Below are positions 1 to 11,234 of a DNA stretch of 64,000 bases, piece by piece. The notes under the pieces were generated by a model that made no database searches, was not told the DNA's origin, and was given only the letters and a program-made list of their open reading frames with translations. Origin of the DNA: Micrasema longulum (taxonomy: Eukaryota > Arthropoda > Insecta > Trichoptera > Brachycentridae); NCBI GenBank assembly GCA_022494885.1, contig JAGVSM010004207.1, positions 310,001-374,000 on the forward strand, written 5' to 3'. Both the position numbers and the translations under genes were made by a program. Every line of letters begins with the position of its first letter. Position 1 is the stretch's first letter.

Positions 1-430
1 ATAATGACATAATGGTCAGATTAGGATATTCCTCACTATGATAATTTGCGGTTAGTTGTCACAAACACGAACTATAAATAATAAAATGGAGCCTCTGAGG
101 TCGAAAAACAATGTTTTCTTCGAACAAGGTATCGTCAATGTCGTCAACAAATGATTTGGTCATTTGAAAAACCCCGTAAGTCAGGGTTTCGGCGGATTTG
201 ACTTTTTTTAAATTCGGTTGCTTTTTCTTAAAACGCATGTCGTTCCGTAAGAATCCACGTAATTTTAGTCACACAAATTGATCATGGTCGACTTGCCAGT
301 CAATGGCCATAACCCACAAGTCACTGTCATGTTATTACTTCACTGAACGCAATTGACAATTGACATTGTGAGTACTCCGTATGTGATTTTTAACTTGTTA
401 TCTGCTAAAATAAATAATTATTATAATAAC
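1..430. other. Unassigned AT-rich sequence
   Basis: I see no gene, tRNA-like unit or repeat shared with the rest of the window. Confidence 0.4.
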
Positions 431-431
431 A

Positions 432-674
432 GGGCCGCGATTATGAACGGCTATCTTCATCTGTATATTTGAGACGGTATAAACTAATATCGATATATAT
501 GCACGAAAGTGTAAATATTTTTTTGAAAATTTAAAGTTTCTTCGTCGGTGACCGGTAATTTAACATGTTAAGAAAAAAAATGCAAACATATTATATTTTT
601 CATACAAAAAACTTGATTTTACTTTGTAGATAAATTTAAAGATAATTTTTATCTTCCCATCATAATCGAGGCCC
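432..674. repeat. Foldback MITE, GGGCC family, copy 1
   Basis: This is a 243-base element with imperfect terminal inverted repeats. The left end is gggccgcgattatgaacgg, and the right end is the reverse complement of gggcctcgattatgatgg. It is related in its ends and inner ATCTTC/GTAAAATC blocks to copies at 21324-21568 and 29857-30108. Confidence 0.6.
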
Positions 675-851
675 AGGAAGATATTAAAATGTGCGCAGAA
701 GCTGATGACCGTATAAAAATATATAGGAGTCGTATCTTTATGGGAACGGCAGAGCTAATTTCTTTTTTTTTGAGAAACTGTACGCAGTCATTAAATTATG
801 CCAGAAGGACCCAAAAGTAGGAGGTAACAAACAAAACAAATAAACAAACCA

Positions 852-1108
852 TCATGCCACTTCCACATAGGGGTAGGCAGAGAGAATAGAACGCCATATC
901 ACTCTGTCTTTGCATACAGACCTCGCTTCCTCTACATTCATACATCTTCTCATGCACGCACGCCGATTAATCCTACTCTTGACACGTCCATCTTCAATTA
1001 TTTGATAAACTTGATCGTGCCATGTTTTTCTCATTCTTCCTCGTCATCTGCATCCATCAACATTCACATCGTAGATTTTTTTATCCGTTCTTTCGCTGTC
1101 CATTTTTT
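852..1108 (-). pseudogene. RTE-like non-LTR retrotransposon, C-terminal fragment
   Basis: On the minus strand the frame reads KTWHDQVYQIIEDGRVKS, NRRACMRRCMNVEEARSVC and DRVIWRSILSAYP, the conserved tail after the reverse transcriptase of RTE-like elements. It is preceded by MDSERTDKKIYDVNVDG and an in-frame stop. It is a dead fragment related to those at 15395-15897 and 43215-43400. Confidence 0.75.
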
Positions 1109-1345
1109 TTTTTTTTTATTTTATTTTTAAAGGAATAACCCGCTAAGCCTCTATTTCAGAAGCTTGTCAGCAGGTAGGAAAGAAAGGATATGGAAGGAAG
1201 CTGTGAAAAATACACCACATCACCCAGATCAATTGAGAAAAAATCTTTATTGGATTCCTTTCTTGCAACTGGCGGGAATCGAACCCGCGACGCCAGTTTC
1301 ACAGTTAGCCGTTTAACCAACCGCGCCACGGCGCTGTCAATTATT
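1109..1345 (-). repeat. tRNA-derived SINE
   Basis: The minus strand has a tRNA-like head with A box (TGGCGCGGTTGGTTAAACGG) and B box (GGGTTCGATTCCC), a body, and an A-rich tail seen as a T run at 1105-1122. It lies immediately beside the RTE-like fragment. Confidence 0.75.
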
Positions 1346-1489
1346 GTGCGCATTCACAACTATAACGACAATACTCCTGCAGTATATGCTTATCATCAAG
1401 GAACTGGAAAGAAAGGTCTTAATGATGTCACCTTACATATATGTTACAGAAAATGGCAGCTTTCGAAATGAACTGGAAGTGCAGCTAGG

Positions 1490-1986
1490 AGTAGCAGGTG
1501 CCCTGTCAACAGTATGAAGGCTGTCTGGAGATCGCATTACTCAGTGACAACCAAATGCCACCTATATAACACTTACATAATACCTATTCTCCTCTACAGA
1601 TGCGAATCATGGTACCTCACCAAGGCTCAAAATACTGAGCTTTGAGCATAAGTGTCTCAAAAGATTTTTAGGTGAGCGGTGGTTTGACTTTGTAAGGAAT
1701 AAAATAATTATATAACTGTTATCAAGCGGAGGCGATACGGTTGGCTTAGCCATGTACTGCAAATGCCTCCTGAGAACCCTAACCGCGCTTGCCTACTTTA
1801 CAAGGCATCAGGTTCTCGATGTCCTGGACATCCGCTGCTGACTGATCGTCGGCAGTTTATGTTAGAACTACGGGACGCGAACCTGACTTGGAAGAACGCA
1901 CAGAAGCTGGCAACCGATATAGATGCATGGAGGCTCTTTGTAAATACATGGAATGATGATGATGTCACAACTTTCATTTTAGACTT
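1490..1986 (+). pseudogene. Non-LTR retrotransposon, reverse transcriptase C-terminal remnant
   Basis: Broken frames read KCHLYNTYIIPILLYRCESW with YLTKAQ, EHKCLKRFLG, then RRYGWLSHVLQMPPENPNRA and TWKNAQKLATDIDAWRLF. These are the usual blocks downstream of the catalytic core in non-LTR elements. At least one frameshift and a stop are present. Confidence 0.7.
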
Positions 1987-1989
1987 CTA

Positions 1990-2985
1990 GGACTAAGACT
2001 TGGTCCTTCCTTGATGTGGAAGTTACAAGAAAACACAAGACAGTGGCTTGGATCATAATGTTTATAGTAAGCCAACGCATACCAATCAGTATCTTCAATC
2101 TATCTCTCACCACCATCCGTCATAAAAACTGGGTCTCAACTCGTATTTATAAGGAAACGAACTTAAGAGGTGAATGAAATATTTTAACGAAAGAGTTAGA
2201 AAGAAACAGATATTACAAGAAGAATATTTTGAATAGAATAACTTCCATGTCAAGTACAAACAAGACATATAATTATACCAACGACAATAGGGAAATATCA
2301 GGTTGTTTTTTTTTTACACTTTTAAAGTAATAAAAGTCCAAGAAACAAAAATTCCGAATTATTAGTAGCATAAAAAATACTTTTAAATTTGTAATTTTGA
2401 ATTCCCGCAAAAACGGTGATTCCATCGGCCACGCCCCTAACACGTCACAATTCGTGTTTTTTTGTTCGTAGCCGTCAAAATTTGTGTAAAACAATATCAT
2501 GAATCTTGACGTCACAACAACCAAGGACAAACACGTCGCGTTTTTCTGCGAACGTATTTTTATTGAATTTTATTTTTACATTTATATATGAAAACATTTC
2601 TCCATAATATCCATATTGATTTTAAAAATACGATTAGTTATTCTTAATCCGTTTCATATAGTTTTATCGGTATTCGTAGTATGTGATATTTCCCTAATAT
2701 AAAGGCATAGGTTGTTTGCCAAATGTAAAGAATGTTACGAATAGAATTTCCAAAATTCTTAAAAAACGTGCCATCAAAACCGTTTCCGGTACATTTACAA
2801 AATAAGAGATTTTCTAAAACCCGCGAAGGACCGGGACCCTTTTGAAAACAAAGGTATTTACAAGCTTAATTGTTCAAACTATCCCAAGGTATACATTGGG
2901 TGGACTACCAGAAAAAATACGAAAGAAAAAATTGCACGCAGACAACACATAGAAACGGGTTATAAGTTTTCCTTCCGGCTGATAA
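1990..2985 (+). pseudogene. Penelope-like element remnant (RT end and GIY-YIG endonuclease), split by a MITE
   Basis: Before the MITE at 2288-2696 the frames include SFLDVEVTRK and VYSKPTHTNQYLQSISHHHP, the end of a Penelope-type reverse transcriptase. After it come ISKILKKRAIKTVSG, KIRDFLKPAKDRDPFENKG and GIYKLNCSNYPKVYIGWTTR, the linker and the GIY-YIG endonuclease core with its GIY and YIG motifs both present. Stops and a frameshift show it is dead. Confidence 0.75.
2288..2696. repeat. MITE with TAGGGAAATATCA inverted ends, copy 1
   Basis: This 409-base element is bounded by tagggaaatatca and its reverse complement. Internal blocks (attattagtagcataaaaaa; the caacaaccaagg...cgtcgcgtttttc region) recur in the copy at 31488-32105. 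It interrupts a Penelope-like frame. Confidence 0.75.
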
Positions 2986-4079
2986 TTTTTCAAAGACTAA
3001 AGAGTCACCAAACTCGATTGGTAACAATCGAGATTAACAAAAATCCCAACAATATGAACAAAGGTGTGGGATGCGATTAAAATCATCCTAAAAATCACGT
3101 CAAAACGAAGACTGTGAAATGGACACAGTAATGATTACTAATTTCTAACTAACGAGCTGTAGACAGCAAACGACTGCGAGACGGTACAAATCCTAAGTAC
3201 ATAAGGTTACAAATTTATCAACACAAAAAACATTAACTCCGATGATGGACGCTGTAATGCGATCCAAAACGTCGGTAAACGAACGACACACAACATAATA
3301 ACTGACTGACTTATGAGGTTTCTCAAATGACCGATTAAAATACTACGGCGAATAAACCATCGTAAATTTAGGCAGGTTGGATAAAATAAACATTTTTATA
3401 TGCAGGAAGCAGTTGGCGATGAAAAAAACATTTGAATTAAATTATTTAAATTAGTTGTTTACTTGTATATTTTGCAGAAGTACCTTCTTGAATAAAGTGA
3501 AAAACACACTAGTGTTTAAGTATATATGTGTGTGTTATCATCCAGAGGTGCAAAAGGCAATGCATTGCGCAATGTAAACCAAATGCAGCGTATTTTGATT
3601 AGCTACACGAAGAAAGGGCGATCAGTCCTTCGCTGAAGGTGCCGGTTAAGGAACAATGAAAGATTGCAGTTTAAACAACCTCTAAAATCAATATTTTACA
3701 TTCTCCTTTCTAGAAATCAAACCGATTTCTTTATTTAGGACTTCGACGTGTGTGTGTACGTGAACAAAAATAATTATTTTATCTGAAAATACAACACTGT
3801 ATTTTATTCATAAATTATAAAAGGGGAGAAAATTTAGTTTTTTTTTATTATTTCATTCATGAATTTTGGATTCATGTAAAATAGGCTTCATTAATTAGTT
3901 TTTATTATTTATCAATAAAACGAGTGAACATCTTGATTGCGGAATAATCTACCCACTAATGTCAGAGACACCCTTTTTATTTACATTTAAATCAAGATTG
4001 AAATGACACCATCTAAATATTTGAGTTGTTTCTTTCTCTTTCCCATTCCCTCTCCACTCTTCATAGTATAGTGTATGTT
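2986..4079. other. Penelope-like 3' region, SINE fragment and unassigned sequence
   Basis: 3240-3340 (cgatccaaaacgtcggtaaa) resembles a Penelope-like terminal region. 3535-3660 shares its middle block (caaatgcagcgtattttgat; cgctgaaggtgccgg) with the SINE family at 20203-20470. Nothing recognised lies in 3660-4079. Confidence 0.4.
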
Positions 4080-4265
4080 TTTAGTAAAGTGGCCACTTAA
4101 ACCAGCCATTGACATGTCATAAGCCCTGTTGATGCCTAGACTTCTATATTACCTTATCTTAAATGTTATTCATCTCTGTTGTAATATGTTAATATAAACA
4201 GCTCCCCAGGGAGTTGAATCCAGTCCTTCTCTACTAATATTTTGACAAACTCAAAATATTGTGTT
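4080..4265 (+). repeat. Foldback element family L, partial copy
   Basis: The copy contains the family core gtaaagtggccacttaaacc and the right-end block beginning cccagggag. Full copies have inverted ends containing gagtatgtccaaatg. About a dozen copies occur in the window in both directions. Confidence 0.7.
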
Positions 4266-4721
4266 ATTCCTGTTTTTTTGTGGGATTAATTGGCAGTTTT
4301 AGTTCCGCGCAAAGTATGGCAAATAGTCGTGGTTATGTTTATTTGTGTTCGATTTTATGTCACGGAAATTATCACGCATGTTAAATAACATGTCCGTAAA
4401 GGAAGCGCAAAAGCAACGGACCCTGAATCATTTGGCGACCGGATGAAGTTTAAATAACAATGAAAATAACGCTTTAACATGAGCATGAGATTCGTTGAAT
4501 ACTTATATTGCGTTATTTATTGCGATTCTGGGATTTCATTACAATGATTTATACGTCCTTTCATAGGTATTTATTTAAATATGAATACAGGTATTTCAAA
4601 AACATGTGTTGTGATAACCGCGGATTCAAAACAAATAATATTATAATACAACATTATTTTTGGTACGTGTATTTTGTACATACACAAATCTGGATTTCTC
4701 CCAAGGGGGAGTAGGTATATA

Positions 4722-5054
4722 TTTTTTATTAATATCCCTACAGAGATGAGGTAGAATTTTTTCAATTAAAAATACTTATGTGCTAATTAAAAATACTTAA
4801 CTTCAATAACAATACATAGATGGCGCTCCAACACGCTTGTGAATGGTTTCTCATTTAATAACATATATACAAAAAACTAAAAATGTTACCTGTGTCGATA
4901 TTCGCTAATAAGCGGAATGGGGAATGTTGTAGTACGTAAAGTGGCCACTTAACCCAGCCAATGACAGGTCATAAGCCCTGTAAACACTCGAATATCCATA
5001 ATCCTGAATTTGAAAAAAATCTACCTCATCTCTCTAGGGATATTAATAAAAAAA
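4722..5054. repeat. Inverted-repeat element carrying a piece of family L
   Basis: The arms of about 40 bases are nearly perfect: left ttattaatatccctacagag (4727 onward), right ending in the complement of ttattaatatccctagagag (to 5048), each followed by atgaggtaga. Family L core sequence is at 4935-5000. Confidence 0.65.
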
Positions 5055-5464
5055 TAAAAAAATATTATAATAATTAATGGTAGCTGTCTATTTCATTAAA
5101 TTCGATATAAAATATTTCCTAAAAAGCGTTCGTCTTATTTTGTTTTATTTAAATAAACAGCACTTCATGACTTTTAGGCACATGCAAGGAAAAAATGAAT
5201 TCTATAATATATACATACAAATAAATAGAGTTAAATTATTTACCTATAAAAAATGGCATTTAATAGTTAGTTATTTTTTTATTTTTTTTATTCTATTTAT
5301 TTACAATATATCAATTTAAACATTTATTGAGATACAAGCCCTAACTCTATGAAACCAAAGTCCTGTGTTGAGTTGAATTACACAAAACGCATGAATACAG
5401 TAAATTTTATATGATAAATGGATGGTTGTTAATATTGAAATTTGTTGCAACAGAGGGGAAAAAC

Positions 5465-5790
5465 ATTAGTTCAAGTGGCTACTTTACACACTGTGTATTT
5501 ATCATTCTGCCTATATTTAAATATTCACATTTCCTCAACTCGTTCGCCTGTTTTCTCTTGTAAAGTTTAAGAGCTGAAACCTTTATGGATGGGGGTGAGA
5601 TTTATCAGGCTGAATTATTGAACCTACTAGGCAACGCCTGCAAACTGTTTTTTAAATTTATACTTGTTCTTATCCAGTTAGTTTAATTAAGAATGTTTGG
5701 AGTATGTCCAAAGACAGGATGGATTTCCTATTTGCAATAAAGAGCTGTCTATCTACAAACATTTGGATATACTCAAAACATGGTTGAATG
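5465..5790 (-). repeat. Foldback element family L, reverse copy
   Basis: This copy reads as the complement of the family body (gcgttgcctagtaggt; the cttcacaa block). It ends in a short foldback at about 5690-5790 formed by gagtatgtccaaa and its complement. Confidence 0.7.
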
Positions 5791-5921
5791 TGAGCTATTT
5801 AGAAACATAAAAAAATAAAAATCCATATTCATAGTACAAGTGTGGATCGCTTCTGATTAAACAAATCAACATATTTTGTTTAAATTTTTGTAAACTGATC
5901 ACTTGACATCACATGTTTGGC

Positions 5922-6093
5922 GGCCTCCGTGGTGTAGTGGTCAAGACGCTTGACTCACGCACGGAAGGTTCCGGGTTCGATTCCCGGTGAGAACACAAAA
6001 ATTAAAATGTGATTTTTCTCAAGCCTGGGTGCTCTGTGATGTAATTCACCACTGTAATTAGGCCTCCTGGCCTGTTGTGGTGCAAAAAAAAAA
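5922..6093 (+). repeat. tRNA-derived SINE-1, full-looking copy
   Basis: The tRNA-like head has an A box (TGGTGTAGTGGTCAAGACG) and a B box (GGTTCGATTCC). The body ends ggcctgttgtggtg and is followed by an A run. The copy at 31357 shows the same order but is split. Confidence 0.75.
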
Positions 6094-7202
6094 AATGTAA
6101 TAAAATGTAAAAATGTAAAAATTTATTAAAAAAAAGTCAGTTTTATAGTTTGAGTTTTTCAAATATATGGATTTATAAGTTGCCTACATAAAACACCATC
6201 AATGGTTTGTGTCTTTATAAAAAAACTTTTATTTATGTTGTTGGTTTACTGGGATAACGTTTTTAGATGAGTTTAATTTACGATGCTCCATAAAAACTCA
6301 TTTCCGGAAGCAAAAAACTTGAAATCTGACCGTTTATTCTGAACATTCTCAGATTCTCTTGACCAAAAGGAAAAATGTATTAAAGCATTTGAAAAATCAA
6401 ACAATCTTCTTCGGTAGGTTCACTGGCCCATTACGTTTCTGTTCTTGGCCGTGAAATAACCGACTCTAGTACATTTTGTTGGAAATGAAAACAAATCACC
6501 AACAAAACTTAGATTCTGCTGTATGTAAGTAAAAATACCTATGTAGGTAGTATTTATTATTATTAAATTATTATTAAAGCGCTATAATATTATTATTGTC
6601 ACCTTTCTGGAACGAATTATCTTTGTCACTAACCTCTACCTCTTGTTCACAAATTAGGCAATGAATGTACCTACATCTCATACTGACATTTCAAACTTTA
6701 GTCTCCGTAAATTGAAATCATCTCCATGTAAATATTTAACCATATTTTACCACTCTACTAACGATTTGCAAAAGGCACTTGTGCCGTATTATTATCGCTA
6801 CGATGTTTTTAAGTTTTGATTTTTTTATTACTCCGCGCGTGACGTCACTATTCGGTGAGTTGTCCTGATCGGTGAGTTGGCCTCCCAGAAATCGGAAATC
6901 TATCACAAAGATCTATCATTGGTTGATTTAGAACAACTTGAGGCGAAAAATTTTCAACATTTTTGTAAAAGGCGTACTTCTAAAAAAGGTCTATTATGGA
7001 CTAAATGAGTACATGGAAGAGAGCAGAATATGGAACTGACAATATTATTTTATTTGTTGTTTTTTGATTATTTTTAGAATGTGTAATTATTTATTGAATC
7101 CTGACTATCTCTTTGTGTTGTTTTGTTTATTTATTTATATATTGACTTTCAATAAGCGTGTAAATTATACCTACATTGAAGAAAAAATTTAATTAATTTT
7201 AA
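6094..7202. other. AT-rich sequence with one dispersed repeat (6800-6990)
   Basis: 6800-6990 holds gtgacgtcac, ggtgagttggcctccc and cattggttgattt, blocks also found near 20926-21215, 36900-37090 and 63270-63400. The rest is unassigned. Confidence 0.45.
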
Positions 7203-7280
7203 AAAAAAATGTTAATATTAACAGCTCCCAGGGAATCGAATCCAATGCATGTCTAGAAAAATTTGGGCAAACTCAAAATA
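7203..7280 (+). repeat. Foldback family L, right-end fragment
   Basis: The fragment agrees with the family L right end seen at 4195-4265 (acagctccc..gggaa; caaactcaaaatatt). Confidence 0.55.
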
Positions 7281-7884
7281 TTATTGATAAACACGAGTAC
7301 ATATTTATTTTCGTTTTATTGTTATTTCGTGGTAATTTCTTCAGTTTTTTTTCCATGTATCGAGTTCTGACTTTAATTTAACGGTAATTTTCAAATAAGT
7401 CCCATTAATTTGTAAAATAGCCGTATCATACCTTAGACAACCGTTACATGCATAGTACTTGTACTTGGTAGGTCCAACCTAAATAGATACGCATACCTTT
7501 TCAGGTATACCATACACGAATTTCTCGTAATACATCAATATTCAATCAACATAATTGCTGCGCTTCAAATACTTAACAGCAAGTGTCCATAATACTTAAG
7601 TACACATTGAAGAAACCGGTACTTTTAATCAATGACGTATAGTAAATAGACACGTTATTCCTTTACTACTTACTAAGATATAGCAAATATTGCGTTGCCT
7701 TTAACTATATTTTAAAAAAAACTGATCAAATCACGATACAGATGTAATCATTCATAATATAAGAAAGAGATAAACATATTTCTTTAGTTCATATTTATTA
7801 TATGTAATCCGTTACCATTGAAACGACACTATCTTATTATTAACTCAAATATTTTAATTTTCAGACCATTTCCTAAAAGTCATA

Positions 7885-7985
7885 AATAACTTGTGCTGGA
7901 AAAATGGAAATCGAGTTGTGGTAGAGTGGGATTTGAACCTCGGACCTTTGGCCCGCGAGTCCACAATACTACCACGGGACCACAA
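7885..7985 (-). repeat. tRNA-derived SINE-2
   Basis: The minus strand reads gggttgtggtcccgtgg then a B-box-like ggttcaaatccca. The same unit occurs at 34421, 37690, 46255 and 49395. Confidence 0.7.
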
Positions 7986-8718
7986 CCCAGTTCTTTTCAG
8001 ATATTTAAATTTATTTCATTACAATTAGTCAATAATGTATTCTGCTTCAGTAGTTTACAACAAATTAGTCAATAATATATTATGTTTCATTATTTTACAA
8101 CAAATTGGTCAATAATTGATAGTATCTTCACCGTACACTGTGCTAATTTCGCGAGCAGCTTTAGAAGTTTTATTCCCTCAATTGAACGCAAACAGAATGT
8201 GTCAAAAATGCTCATTTTCGTACATGATTCCATTTTGAAGGCTTGTCATAATATAAACTAATGTATATAACGTAAAAGCCAACAATCTTATAGAGCAGAA
8301 AATTATCTTTCGAATGACATAATAATATAACCTTTAATATTTTTTTTACGTTTCGTGTTCATTTTTAAACTTAGAAAAAAGCAGAAAAATTTATGTTAAC
8401 ACTACACTACAAATTTAGATATTTTTTCTACAGAGATTCAATTGTTGAGAATATGGAAATCTAGGAATTTAACAAACTTTTAATCCATAATCGGCTAGGT
8501 TAAGTAATGACGTTACACGCTATGTAACATTCAAAGTTATGCGTACAGTATCGTCCCATCTCAACGCAGGACTTTTAGTCCCATGGAGTTGGGACTTATG
8601 TCTCAAATAATGCACAATAAACTTATGTAGGTAAATAAATAAAATAAATAAATAAAAGTATTTGACAATCAAATTCACATGTGCATTTTTAATTCCCTGT
8701 ATCAGTACTATGCTTTGT

Positions 8719-9227
8719 TTAACACTTTGAGTACCAGCCGAATTCACATGGAATTTACCCTGCGCCCGGCCCATTTTTGTGAAATTTCATGCTTTGTGAA
8801 GGGTTTCTTTTTAAGAAACTTTTATGTGTCATAATTTTGAAAATACTGGGTTGAATTTAAATTTCTGATAGTTATTTAAAAAAATTTAATAAAACATTTT
8901 TGTATGATAGTTTTGCCGACAGTGGCCTTTGTGGAGAGCCTCATATTAAAATGTTCGCACATACACAGAGTCTCACTTCTTTTTTGTGTTTTTTACCCCG
9001 GAGCAGTTGCAGTGTAAACACATGATTATAATAACCACCCGTTGTGCACCGGTCCCGTGTTTTCAGGTGAAAAACCAGCAGCGAAAAAGTACTAATAAAA
9101 GTCACTAGATGTCAATAAAATGCACTTTTTTAGACAGTTGGTAAACCACGTAAAAACACGGGACCGGGACTCAACGCATGGTTATATAATCACGTGTTTA
9201 CACGGCTCCGGGAGTTAAAATTGTTAA
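8719..9227. repeat. piggyBac-like foldback MITE, copy 1
   Basis: The element is bounded by TTAA, with left end cactttgagtaccagcc, which resembles piggyBac-family ends. The inner part (about 8990-9213) folds on itself through arms that include gtgtaaacacatgattata and cgggaccggga. It shares its order of blocks with 23765-24257. Confidence 0.65.
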
Positions 9228-11131
9228 AAATTGCATTCCCACGCGTGTTGGTTAGTAATGGAGAATAAAAGTATGGAGAAAACTAACCACATCTATTCCT
9301 GGAAAGAGGCGGGTTTTTATAGACCTGAAATCTTTATATTGGATTGGTTTACAGGACATAATGTAAAACTTATTTATTATATTTCGGATGCATGATTTTT
9401 GTTTATTGTGTACTTATTTCATATTAACCACTACTGTTCAAAAATATTATAAAAGTATTTAAAATCGTTTCAATAAATAAATCATTACCGTAATGTAACT
9501 AACTAATGGAAAATACAGATATACACCTATTGTGAAAGAGTCGTACAACAGCATATTCTAAACTTTTTTGTCTTAATTACATTGTTTATGTCATTTTCCT
9601 GTTATTTCTGTATGATTTTTAATGGCATTGTCATATTTGTGTTTGTATACCAAAAAAATCACCAAAAACAATAAAAAAGGAATGGCCCACGCTCAGACGT
9701 TTAAGTCTTTGTGGGCATTTTTTCCAAATTTAAGGCTATGTTTATTTTTAGAATATGTATTTTTTCTCTTTTTCTCTTCTAATGTTTAATAAATATAATG
9801 TATAAAATATGTAATTTAATACATGCATAATATGTAACAGTATGGAAAAATAAACAAAAAAAAAAAAAAAACTCTTAGGCTGCTTGACCTTAATAATGGT
9901 CATCAGAAAGCAGATCCACATCTCACGATTCTTACGAATAAAAATCATTGTGAACCTTTTCATGATCTCAACGATGATGTAAGTATCTAATGCCTTTATA
10001 TATTTGTAAATGTATATATGTGTGTTTGTGGTTAAAATGATCATCATCTCGTTTTCAGTCGTGAAGTCATTAATGTATTCATCATCTTTACTGTATGATC
10101 ATTTTTACGTGCAGCTGATAAAATTATATACGATTTAACAAAATGTCTAACATTTTCATGTTTTTGTACATTAAAGCTTTTAAGGCACACCACAGCCCCC
10201 GTTAATTTGAACATTAAATAATCACCTTTCTTAATTTTTTAATTGATAATTAAAATTAATATTAAAGGACATAGCAAAATTATTTAATACACAAAAAATA
10301 CCATATTTAATTTATTTTATTGATGATCATAATTTCAATTGATCGTTGCGCGCTGGCCAGTTGGTTATTTAAGATATATATCATACTTAAGACATTACTA
10401 TAGCACCTACGTATCGAATTTCTTATTTTTTTTAATTTATGAAAAAGAGCATACTTCTTCAAAATTACAAGTAACATGTGTATTTTTTAAATATTTCTAA
10501 TGATCTAACAATGCTGCTTTTTATTTTTTTATTAAAATGTATTTTTAATTGAAAAAATATTTCATTATGCCTTATGTAGTGTTGTAGAAGTGAGTAGCCA
10601 CAATAATCGATTGCCTACTTTCAATCAATATTTATTTCATCATCAACGTATTTACTTGTAAATAATTCACTAGCATATGAATCTCAGAGTAATAATGCTT
10701 CAACCCATAGAGAAGCCCTATCACTATGTTTCATAGAACGCAAGCGATGTTGGTTAGCAACAAATTGGCGGCCATTTTGTTTGTTTGACAACATAAGCAT
10801 ATCGGTTTTATCGGGTGCTTTTATCGCTGTGCTTGGTTCTGTTTGTTAATAACATAATATTTACGTTTTAATAAATAAAAATCGACTGTGGTGAATTGCA
10901 GTATGTTTGGTTGCAGCAGTAAGAGCGTCAAAGGTGTTAAAGGGGTCAAAGGTGCGTCAAAGGTGTTAAAGTGTTAAAGTTCGCTACAGATTACAGAAAT
11001 AGAACGGGCTGTAGTTACTAGGGTTGTGAATTGCGAGCGCGAACCCAAACCGTCCAATACACGTTTATTGTTAAACTAAAAACCAAACTACTCTGAGGTG
11101 TAATACTAATACTGCCATCAAAAATACTTAC
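9228..11131. other. Unassigned sequence between repeats and exon 3
   Basis: I see no exon. A small hairpin lies at 9684-9717 (gcccac ... gtgggc). 10925-10985 holds a short imperfect repeat of gcgtcaaaggtgttaaag. The missing last exon of the secreted-protein gene may lie here, but I could not identify it. Confidence 0.35.
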
Positions 11132-11234
11132 GTCGCTTCTACTAGGTGTGGGTTGGAGTGGACATTGGCCTGGGGTCCATTGTAAGGACTACCTTGATAG
11201 CCATTTCCATGATCTGGATATCCGAATCCGGAAT
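11132..11234 (-). CDS. Secreted-protein gene, exon 3 (Gly/Tyr/Asn-rich)
   Basis: The acceptor is TTTTTTTCTAG before ATTCCGG, and the donor is GAAGCGAC then GTAAGT. The codon split with exon 2 gives Asn, followed by SGFGYPDHGNGYQGSP and ending NPHLVEA plus two bases of a threonine codon. No stop is reached, so the gene continues to the left. Confidence 0.75.

Noticed and set aside
5922..5995. A real tRNA gene
   Set aside because: A and B boxes are present, but the cloverleaf ends do not pair well, a SINE body and A tail follow, and a second copy exists at 31357.
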